NCBI GenBank assembly: GCA_036389795.1
Contig: DASVWD010000141.1
Location: forward strand, 62,001-126,000
DNA from: Longimicrobium sp.
Lineage (GTDB): Bacteria > Gemmatimonadota > Gemmatimonadetes > Longimicrobiales > Longimicrobiaceae
Direction of reading: 5' to 3'
Length of the DNA: 64,000 bases
The notes beneath the pieces are model-generated. The model was not told where the DNA came from. It searched no databases and worked only from the letters and a program-made list of their open reading frames with translations. Shown one piece after another: positions 32,195 through 39,418 of this stretch. How positions within the stretch are numbered: the stretch's first letter is position 1; each line of letters opens with the position of its first letter. The translations under genes and the position numbers were made by a program.

Positions 32195-34564
32195 CTAGGC
32201 GTACTCGCGGAGCGCCTCCTCGATCCGGTCGAGCAGCTCCGCCATCTCCACCAGGACCCGCGGGTTGGGGAGCGAGGCGCCCGGCTGCCGGACTCCCCCG
32301 TGCGGGAGCGGCCGGCGCCGGCGGCCCTTCTCGATCCGGGAGTGCAGGGCCGAGAGGATCGCCAGGGGGATCGCCCGCCCGAGGCGCTGCCGGTCCGCGT
32401 CGTCGATGAGGTCGGTGGCGGGGTCGCGCCAGGGGGTGTCGGAGCGCAGCTGGCGGATGGCCTGCCCGGCCAGCTCGCTCCAGTACGCGGTCGCCGAGTC
32501 GGTGGCCGCGGGCTCGGCGAACCAGGTCCGGATCTCCCGGGCGGCCCACTGCAGCTGCGGGGTCGGCCAGTTGGTCTCGACGGCTTCCACGCCCACCGTG
32601 CTCGGGTCGCGCTGCGACTCGCGCAGCAGGTCGATGAGCTCCCTCAGGCGCGCGGGGAGCGCCTCCTCCTCCTCGGGCGCGGGCCGGCTCAGCACCCAGC
32701 CGCTGATCTGCTCGACGTGCCGCCCCCTCAGCGAGATGATCGCGTCGAGGCCGAAGGTGGCGGCGGAGAGCTCCCGGATGTCCGCCCAGTCGCGCAGCCA
32801 GCGGTCGCCGCTCTCCCGCATGGCGTCCTGGGCGGTCGGCCCGGCCTCCGCGCCGTCCCCGCCCGCCGCGGCGCCGCCCGGCAGCGGGTACTGCCGGACG
32901 CCCTCGAACTTGAAGACCGAGGCGTTCTGGTGGTCTCCGCGCCCGTCCACGGTCCACTCCTCGGTCCAGTCGGCGGAGATGGTCATCAGCAGCGCGCCGC
33001 ACCCGTCCTTGAGGTCCAGGATCTTCCACCCCGTGATCTGGTCCTTCCACAGCGCCACGGTGCGCTTGCGCTCCTCCGAGTCGGGGTCTTCCAGCGAGCG
33101 CGACCGGCAGCTCATCCCGGCGCAGGTGAGCGACAGCACCGCGGTGCCGGGATCGTCGGCGAAGACGCTGGCGTAGCGCGCGGCCCAGCGGTGCTTCAAC
33201 TGCGGCCCGTCCATCAGCAGGGCCGTCAGGAGCGTCGGCCCCACGCCGCGGATCAGCTCGGACACGGGCTCGAGCTGCGCCAGGTCTTCGCAGATCAGCG
33301 GGCAGAGCGCCAGCCACCCGGTGGGGGTCAGGAAGGTCAGCCGGCGCTGGGCCACCGGGATCATCTCGTACCAGTTGCGGGTGGTGGCGAAGCGCCCCTC
33401 CAGGCAGTACTGCAGGATCTGGTTGCGGTCGATCTTCCAGCGGTGGTGCTTGCGCTGCGACAGCTCGTACCAGCTCTGGGCGAAGTAGACGGCGAGCCGC
33501 ACCTCGTTCAGGTCGCCGAAGACGGGGTCGCGGTTGTGGATGCCCGTGATGAGCAGCGGTACGTGCTCGATGCGGCCTTCGCGGCGCGCGTCGCGCAGCT
33601 TCCACATCAGCGCCTCGTACTCGGCCTTGGTCAGCGCCAGCTCGGGGAAGACGAGCATGTGCAGCCTGCCCACCTCCTCGTTCACCTGCCGCACCAGCCT
33701 CACCACGCCGTCCAGGCGGGCGTGGCTGTCCTCGCCCGGGGGGTCGTAGCGGAAGTAGCGCACCGACTCGAAGGTGTCGCGCAGGGGGTAGAACGTGTTC
33801 TCCTCGACCTCGGCGGGCCAGGGGACCATGAGGATGTTGATGGTGTTCTCCTCGATGTTGGCCCAGGGCACCGTGCGCCACATGACCTCCACCTCGGAGC
33901 TGTGGAACGTCACCTGGTGCGACACCGAGCGCAGCGTGAGCCCCGACTGCGGCGTGCGCATCTTGGGCAGGACGATGCCGTGGTGCTTGGAGACGGCTGA
34001 GAGCGAGCCGCGCGCGGTGAGGAGGAGGTTCGCCAGGCAGTGGGCCAGGGCGTGCTCGGTGGCCGGCGCCACCAGGAGGCCGAACCCGGTGCACGCCTCG
34101 TCGGCCACGCAGTGCGCGATCACCAGGTTCCGGCACAGGCGCTTCGCCTCGGGGGTGGCGAGCACGCGCAGCTGCTCCACCGTGACGACGGGGGCCAGTT
34201 CCTCGATCTCGGCCAGCGCGTCCAGCAGGAACGGGGCTTCGGCCACCGGCTCCAGCGGCGCGGGGACGTCCGGCGTCAGCCGCCACAGCGGGCCGTCCGC
34301 CCCCTCGGGCGCGCCGCGCGCCAGGAGCGCGCTGATCCCTTCCAGCCAGGCCATGGCGCAGCGCTCGGCCCGCGGCTGCCACCCCGCCTCGCGCGGCCAG
34401 TCGGGAGAGATGATGTGGCGGTAGCACCCGGTCTGGCGCAGCAGGATGGAGGTGAGCGCGAACACGTCGGGCGGCCAGAAGAGCCAGTCGGAAGGAAACG
34501 CCCACTCGGGCGCGATGCTCTCGGCCAGGTACTTGACCGTCCAGCGCGGACGTGAGGCAGGCAT
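32195..34564 (-). CDS. large protein with nitrilase (carbon-nitrogen hydrolase) fold, unknown role
   Basis: 789 residues from ATG 34564 (GGAGGTG upstream). The first about 220 residues are helical and match nothing I know (DWLFWPPDVFALTS). From about 225 to 500 the nitrilase fold is visible: Glu308 in LVFPELAL, Lys377 in HHRWKIDRNQ and nucleophilic Cys425 in CPLICEDL, with KHRWAARYASVFADDPGTAV as the conserved post-Cys region. The last about 280 residues are helical and charged. Ordinary nitrilases are 260-360 residues. The motif set recalls the nitrilase domain joined to reverse transcriptases in DRT1 anti-phage systems, but no reverse-transcriptase motif is present. Monocistronic. Substrate unknown; a defence or signalling role is possible but unproven. 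Confidence 0.7.
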   Translation of the reverse strand: MPASRPRWTVKYLAESIAPEWAFPSDWLFWPPDVFALTSILLRQTGCYRHIISPDWPREAGWQPRAERCAMAWLEGISALLARGAPEGADGPLWRLTPDVPAPLEPVAEAPFLLDALAEIEELAPVVTVEQLRVLATPEAKRLCRNLVIAHCVADEACTGFGLLVAPATEHALAHCLANLLLTARGSLSAVSKHHGIVLPKMRTPQSGLTLRSVSHQVTFHSSEVEVMWRTVPWANIEENTINILMVPWPAEVEENTFYPLRDTFESVRYFRYDPPGEDSHARLDGVVRLVRQVNEEVGRLHMLVFPELALTKAEYEALMWKLRDARREGRIEHVPLLITGIHNRDPVFGDLNEVRLAVYFAQSWYELSQRKHHRWKIDRNQILQYCLEGRFATTRNWYEMIPVAQRRLTFLTPTGWLALCPLICEDLAQLEPVSELIRGVGPTLLTALLMDGPQLKHRWAARYASVFADDPGTAVLSLTCAGMSCRSRSLEDPDSEERKRTVALWKDQITGWKILDLKDGCGALLMTISADWTEEWTVDGRGDHQNASVFKFEGVRQYPLPGGAAAGGDGAEAGPTAQDAMRESGDRWLRDWADIRELSAATFGLDAIISLRGRHVEQISGWVLSRPAPEEEEALPARLRELIDLLRESQRDPSTVGVEAVETNWPTPQLQWAAREIRTWFAEPAATDSATAYWSELAGQAIRQLRSDTPWRDPATDLIDDADRQRLGRAIPLAILSALHSRIEKGRRRRPLPHGGVRQPGASLPNPRVLVEMAELLDRIEEALREYA

Positions 34565-34701
34565 GAGCACCTCCGCGAAAAAATCGTCCAACGGATCTGC
34601 CGCGGCGGGGGAGGCCGCGTTCACCAGAGGCCGGACCTGGAAGAAGAGACGGACCGCCGCCCGGGCATTCCCCCGGGCCGCCGGGCGCCCGCTCCCCAGC
34701 A

Positions 34702-35013
34702 ATGGATCGCCGGCGCGGCGGCCGCGCAATAGTTCCGGAAACGGCAACTCCGGGACGGCGCCGGTCCGCCGTGCTGGTCGGCGGGACGGGCGCGCACGCC
34801 GGCCCGCACGCCCACACGCACCCGGCGCTGGAGGGCGGAGCGGTGGCGCTGGCCGCGCACACGGGGGCGATGTTCCTGGTGATGAGCGTCGCGGCGCTCG
34901 CGGTCTACCGTGTGCTCGGCGTGGAATTCCTGCGCCGGGTGTGGGTCAACTTCGACGCCTTATGGACGGGGGCGATGTTCCTCGCCGGCGTGGTTACGCT
35001 CCTCGCGCGGTAG
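34702..35013 (+). pseudogene. C-terminal remnant of a membrane protein gene
   Basis: The frame from 34702 gives about 35 low-quality residues, then a His-rich turn (HAGPHAHTHPALEGG) and two good membrane helices (ALAAHTGAMFLVMSVAALAV and FDALWTGAMFLAGVVTLLAR). This looks like the last third of a multi-helix membrane protein whose 5' part is missing; there is no SD at the ATG. It faces away from the nitrilase-fold gene and could be a short real protein, but a broken gene is likelier. Confidence 0.45.
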
Positions 35014-35047
35014 GCCGATCGCGATCTCCGTGGACGTGAAACGCGAA

Positions 35048-35077
35048 AAGCTCCCGGGCCACGCGGCCCGGGAGCTT
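35048..35077. terminator. strong intrinsic terminator
   Basis: 13-bp perfect stem (AAGCTCCCGGGCC and complement), ACGC loop. On the minus strand it ends CTTTTCG, 26 bases beyond the helicase stop. Also ends the plus-strand membrane remnant. Confidence 0.8.
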
Positions 35078-35102
35078 CTCGCATCTTGATAGTCGAGCGG
35101 CG

Positions 35103-36620
35103 TCAGTCCGCCGCGACGGCGCTCCGGCCGCGGCCGCCGCGGCCCCTGCGACGGCGGCGGCGCTGGGCCCCGTCCGTCCCGGCGGCGGGCGGACCGGCGT
35201 GCGGCCGGCCGTCGCGCTGCGTCGGAGCGGCCTGACGGTCCGCGCTCGCCGCGGCGCGGGCCTTGGCGTCGCGCCGGGCGTGGATCTGCCGGGTGCGCTC
35301 GGCCTTGGCGGCGGCCCGGGCCTCGGCCTCGGCCTGCGCCTGGGCCTTGCGCTCGACCTTGGCGGCGGCGCGCGCCCGCTGCTCGGCCTTCTCGGCGCGG
35401 ATCTGCGCGATGCGGTCCTTGAGCGGGATCTCCAGCTTGTCGTCGTGCCTGCGGGTGTAGTCGAAGCCGGCCAGCATGCGCCGCTCGATGCGCCTGCCCA
35501 GCGCCCGCTCGATCGCCTTCACGTCGGCCTCCTCGTCGGGCGACACGAAGGTGTACGCCTCGCCGGTGGCCTCGGCGCGGGCGGTGCGGCCCACGCGGTG
35601 GATGTAGTCCTCGGGCACCTTGGGCACGTCGAAGTTCACCACGTGCTCCAGCGCCTCCACGTCGATGCCGCGCCCCACGATGTCGGTGGCCACCAGCACG
35701 CGGAACTCGCCGCTCTTGAAGCCGCTGAGCGCCTCGGTGCGCCGCCCCTGGCTGCGGTTGCCGTGGATGCGCGTGACCGCGATCCCGGCGCGCTCCAGCT
35801 TCTCCGTCAGCCGGTTCACCCGGTGCTTGGTGCGGCAGAAGACGATGGCGTTGCCCACCTCGTCGCGCCTGAGCAGCTCCAGCAGCAGCTCGGTCTTCAG
35901 GCCCTCGGGGACCGGGAAGAGCGCCTGGGTGACGGCCGAGGGCGGCGCCTGCTTCCGCTCCACGTTGATGGCGGCCGGCGCGTGCAGCAGCTCGCGGGTG
36001 AGCTCCACGATCGGCGCCGGGAGCGTGGCCGAGAAGAAGAGGGTCTGCCGCGCCCGCTTCGGCAGGTGCCGCAGCACGCGCCGGATGTCGGGGAGGAAGC
36101 CCATGTCCAGCATCCGGTCGGCCTCGTCGAGCACCAGGATCTCGAGGTGGTCGAGCCGGGCGTAGTCGTACTGGAAATGGTCCAGCAGCCGCCCCGGGGT
36201 GGCGATCAGGATGTCGACGCCGCGCCGGAACGCCTCTTCCTGCGGCTTCATCCCCACGCCCCCGAACACCGCGGCGCCGCGGATGCCGGTGTGCCGGGCC
36301 AGCTCCTTCAGGTGCTCCTCGATCTGCGCCGCCAGCTCGCGGGTGGGCGCCAGCACCAGCGCGCGGGTGGCGCCGCGGGGGCGCTCGCGCAGGCGCTGCA
36401 GGATCGGCAGGAGGAAGGCGGCCGTCTTGCCGCTCCCCGTCATGGCGCACGCCAGCACGTCGCGCCCCTCCAGCGCCGGCGGGATGGCGTCCGCCTGCAC
36501 CGGCGTGGGCCTGGTGAAGCCGAGCTCGTCCACCGCGCGCACCAGCTCGGGCCGGAGCCCCAGCGCCGCGAACGTGGCCTCGGCCTTCCCGCGCGTGTCC
36601 TTCGTCTGCTGAACCGTCAT
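35103..36620 (-). CDS. DEAD-box RNA helicase, RhlE type
   Basis: 505 residues. Helicase core (about 15-380): Q motif FTRPTPVQADAIP, Walker A AMTGSGKT, PTRELA, TPGRLLD, DEAD, SAT (FFSATLP), ARGxD variant VGRGIDVE and HRVGRTARA. The tail (about 385-505) is Lys/Arg/Ala-rich coiled coil ending in RRRRRRGRGGRGR, an RNA-binding extension common in RhlE proteins. It unwinds structured RNA in ribosome assembly and mRNA decay, often during cold. A terminator follows its stop. Note DEAD reads as LVLDEADRMLDMGF. Confidence 0.95.
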   Translation of the reverse strand: MTVQQTKDTRGKAEATFAALGLRPELVRAVDELGFTRPTPVQADAIPPALEGRDVLACAMTGSGKTAAFLLPILQRLRERPRGATRALVLAPTRELAAQIEEHLKELARHTGIRGAAVFGGVGMKPQEEAFRRGVDILIATPGRLLDHFQYDYARLDHLEILVLDEADRMLDMGFLPDIRRVLRHLPKRARQTLFFSATLPAPIVELTRELLHAPAAINVERKQAPPSAVTQALFPVPEGLKTELLLELLRRDEVGNAIVFCRTKHRVNRLTEKLERAGIAVTRIHGNRSQGRRTEALSGFKSGEFRVLVATDIVGRGIDVEALEHVVNFDVPKVPEDYIHRVGRTARAEATGEAYTFVSPDEEADVKAIERALGRRIERRMLAGFDYTRRHDDKLEIPLKDRIAQIRAEKAEQRARAAAKVERKAQAQAEAEARAAAKAERTRQIHARRDAKARAAASADRQAAPTQRDGRPHAGPPAAGTDGAQRRRRRRGRGGRGRSAVAAD

Positions 36621-36771
36621 CGTTTCCCAGGATAAAATGAACCCGGCCCCGGAGCCGAAATGCTCCGGGGTCGGGGAGCGTGCTGCTTCTGCCGGCGTCC
36701 CTGTACACCGCTGCCCGCCGTTTGTGCGCGGATGATCGGATCTCCTGGTTCGGGATGCACTTCTCGCGATC

Positions 36772-36972
36772 TGTCATTCCGAGCGGAGCCCGGTGCACCG
36801 GACCCGCGTCCGCACCGACGCCGTCAGGGCTCCCGAGGAATCTACCTGCGGCAGCCGAGAGGCCGGATCGGTGCACGGAGCCAGCCACGCGGCAGGGTGA
36901 GTAGATTCCTCGGGCGCCGCCCAGCTTCGGAGCGAAGACCGCTTCGGTGATGCGGCGCCGCTCGGAATGACA
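36772..36972. repeat. MITE-like repeat with TGTCATYCYGAG ends, copy 3
   Basis: 201 bases with perfect TGTCATTCCGAG / CTCGGAATGACA ends and inner inverted signals GAGGAATCTAC / GTAGATTCCTC. It fills most of the space between the divergent helicase and peptidase genes. No open frame of its own. The rest of 36621-37096 holds only the hairpin at 37014. Confidence 0.88.
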
Positions 36973-37013
36973 ACCAGTTCCCGGTGGGATCGGCTGCGGC
37001 GCGGCTCCTGCGC

Positions 37014-37039
37014 ACGGCTTCCGTTTCGGCGGAAGCCGT
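37014..37039 (+). terminator. leader hairpin with T-rich tail
   Basis: 10-bp stem (ACGGCTTCCG and complement), six-base loop, followed by TCTTTATT, 57 bases before the peptidase ATG. It could stop transcripts coming out of the MITE-like repeat or act as an attenuator. Confidence 0.5.
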
Positions 37040-37096
37040 TCTTTATTGGTGGGCGATTCGTCCCGGACCGGCCGCCGATTCCCTCTGCGACGCGAG

Positions 37097-38158
37097 ATGA
37101 AACCGCTCTCTCGTTTGATTCTCCTCGCCCTGCTCCCGGCGGCGCTCTCGGCCTGCTCGCCCGGGTACGTGCTGCGCGCCACCTGGGAGGAGGCGAAGAT
37201 CCTCCAGCGGCGCACGCCGATCGCCAGGGTGATCGCCGACCCGCGCACGGACGAGGCGACGCGCGCCAAGCTGGCGCTGGTGCTGGAGGCGCGCGCCTAC
37301 GCCGCCGACTCGCTGGGCCTCCGGGCCGGGAAGAGCTACACCCTGTTCTCGCGCGTGGAGTCCGACACGCTGGCGCTGGTGCTCTCGGCCGCCTACCGCG
37401 ACCGCTTCCAGGCCAGGACCTGGTGGTTCCCGGTGGTCGGCCGCGTGCCGTACAAGGGGTTCTTCGAGGAAGACGACGCCCGCCGCGAGGTGCGCCGGCT
37501 GGAGGCGCAGGGATTCGACACGTACCTCCGCCCCACGGCGGCGTTCAGCACGCTGGGATGGTTCAACGACCCGCTCCTCTCCACGCTGCTGCGCTACGAC
37601 GAGGTGTCGCTGGCGAATACCGTGATCCACGAGCTCTTCCACAACACCTTCTACGCCCCCGGCCAGGCCGCCTTCAACGAGAGCCTGGCGAACTTCGTGG
37701 GCGGCCGCGGCGCCATCGCCTTCTTCTGCGGGAGGGACGGACCCGAGTCGCCCGCCTGCCGCCGCGCGAGCGAGGAGTGGGACGACGACCTCCTCTTCGG
37801 CGCCTTCCTGAGCGGGCTGGTGCGCGACCTGGAGGCGCTCTACGGCCGCGCCGACCTCACCAGCGAGCAGAAGGTCGCCATGCGCGAGGACGTCTTCGCC
37901 GCGGCGAAGGAGCGCTACGCGCGCGACGTCCGTCCCCGGCTCGAGGTGACCAACTTCGACCGCTTCCTGAACGACCAGCTGAACAACGCCACGCTGATCT
38001 CCCGGCGACTCTACTACGACCGGCTGGACCTCTTCGAGCGCGTCTTCCGCGCCCGCGGCGGCGACCTGAAGCGCGCGATGGACGACATCGTGGCCGCGGC
38101 GCGCTCGAAGAAGGACGACCCCTACGCGGCGGTGGCGGCGCTGGTGGAGCCGGCGTAG
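37097..38158 (+). CDS. lipoprotein zinc aminopeptidase (DUF2265 type)
   Basis: 353 residues from ATG 37097. Signal peptide with lipobox ALSAC (Cys about 19) predicts a lipid-anchored envelope protein. Zinc motif HELFH (about 182-186) in NTVIHELFHNTFY, with the third ligand likely Glu in FNESLANFVG. The start region SPGYVLRATWEEAKILQRR is typical of the DUF2265 putative aminopeptidases. It would trim peptides at the outer surface of the membrane. The whole gene is overlapped on the other strand by the read-through frame of the repeat-protein gene, which is taken as an artefact. Confidence 0.88.
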   Translation: MKPLSRLILLALLPAALSACSPGYVLRATWEEAKILQRRTPIARVIADPRTDEATRAKLALVLEARAYAADSLGLRAGKSYTLFSRVESDTLALVLSAAYRDRFQARTWWFPVVGRVPYKGFFEEDDARREVRRLEAQGFDTYLRPTAAFSTLGWFNDPLLSTLLRYDEVSLANTVIHELFHNTFYAPGQAAFNESLANFVGGRGAIAFFCGRDGPESPACRRASEEWDDDLLFGAFLSGLVRDLEALYGRADLTSEQKVAMREDVFAAAKERYARDVRPRLEVTNFDRFLNDQLNNATLISRRLYYDRLDLFERVFRARGGDLKRAMDDIVAAARSKKDDPYAAVAALVEPA

Positions 38159-38195
38159 CCATCCTCGCGAGCCCGCGGACCCCCGCCGGCCGGGC

Positions 38196-39085
38196 TCACG
38201 GGAGTTGCCGGGCGAGAATCCGGTCCAGCCCTCCACGCGGACGAACGCGTACCCCAGCCGCTGCGCCTCCTGCTCGACCGCCGGCGAGCGGGTGAGCAGG
38301 TTGTCGCCCAGGAAGGGGTGCCAGTACTGCTTGAGGGGCGCCGGGTCCCAGTCGGGCGGCACGAGCTCCCGGGCCGGCCAGACCCATCCTTCCGTGCCCA
38401 CGAGCGTGTAGCCGGCCGCCGCGGCGTCGCGGCGGCCCTGCTCGGTGGCGGTCGAGAAGTAGTCCTGCCGCCCGGCGTGCCAGTACAGGTCGAGCGGCAC
38501 CGAGTCCACGCCACGCGCACTGTCGCCCTCGAACCCGACGAACTCGTACGCCGACGCGGCCGCGCTCAATGCCGCCTGGACCGTGGACGCGGTCAGGAAG
38601 TCGTTGCGCCCCGCGTGGAAGAAGAGCTTGAGCTTGCGGCCGCCGTCCAGCTCCGGCGGGGCCTCGGGCGTGCCCTCGGTCCGGATGCGGACGTACCCGG
38701 CCGCCAGCGCGTCGCGGACACCGGCCTCGGTGGCGGTGGTGAAGTTGTCGCCGCGCGCCGGGCTCCAGAAGAGCTCCAGCGGCCTGGCGAGCAGGACCGG
38801 GATGCCGGTCACCCATCCCTCGGTGCGTACGAACGCGTAGCCGGCCGCCCGGGCGTCGCGCCGCCCCGCGTCGGTGGCGGTGGTGAAGTTGTCGCCCCGC
38901 GCCGGGCTCCAGAACAGGTCGAGCGGAACGTGCCCCTGGTGCTCGGGCTGGTCGCGGACCCACCCCTCCGTTCGCACGAAGCGGTAGCCCGCCAGCACCG
39001 CGCTGACGCGGCCCTCCGCGGTGGCGGTGAGGAAGTTGTCCTGCCGGAAGGGGTGCCAGTACTGGTTGAGCGGTCTGAGGGGCAT
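38196..39085 (-). CDS. six-repeat protein (DUF5648-like), frame lacks its stop
   Basis: Six repeats of about 48 residues, each with a core like LxLFWSPARGDNFTTAT and GYAFVRTEGWV (Trp/His, Asp-Asn-Phe, Glu-Gly-Trp). The repeats resemble DUF5648 units, found in secreted and surface proteins. No signal peptide. The frame with the repeats does not stop at the end of repeat six (about 38215) but runs on antisense to the peptidase gene until 37043, giving Arg-rich nonsense. A one-base shift would reach a TGA at 38196 after ILARQLP. The end given assumes that shift. Start ATG 39085; a GTG at 39103 is the alternative. A sequencing error, recent frameshift or real extension are all possible. Confidence 0.65.
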
Positions 39086-39303
39086 GGTGCACCAGCCTTT
39101 CACGGGAGGGAATCATCAAGTGGCGGGCGGGCGCACCGCCGGAGCCTGGTGCGTGCAACGGCGGCACCAGCGCCCGGAGCCGGCGACGCACCGGCCCAAG
39201 CGCTTGCGGTGGAGCCACCTGACGTGAAATGGCGTGGCGGCGCGGTGCGGCCGGGATGCCTCAGGTTGTGGAAGAGCCGCCCCAGGCGGGGCGGGCGCGG
39301 GGG

Positions 39304-39385
39304 TTGTGGAACGGCCTGAGTTTTCGCACTTTTCCGAGGGTACAGACAGCCGCCGGCGCGGGCTCGCCGGCGGCGTTGCTTTCTT
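39304..39385 (+). promoter_or_regulatory. leuS leader with stem-loop
   Basis: A 10-bp stem (GCCGCCGGCG, 39349-39358, with 39365-39374) is followed by GTTGCTTTCTT, 45 bases before the leuS ATG. It looks like a leader terminator, possibly an attenuator of leuS. No T-box features are seen. The rest of 39086-39303 holds nothing recognised. Confidence 0.4.
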
Positions 39386-39418
39386 CACGGCAGCAGCGAA
39401 ATCGTCCGAGCGGTCATC

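Noticed and set aside
32195-34564. DRT1-type reverse transcriptase system
   Set aside because: Only the nitrilase-like part is found; no YxDD or other reverse-transcriptase motif and no ncRNA could be recognised.
39304-39418. T-box riboswitch before leuS
   Set aside because: Only a simple stem-loop is visible; no T-box sequence or specifier loop seen.
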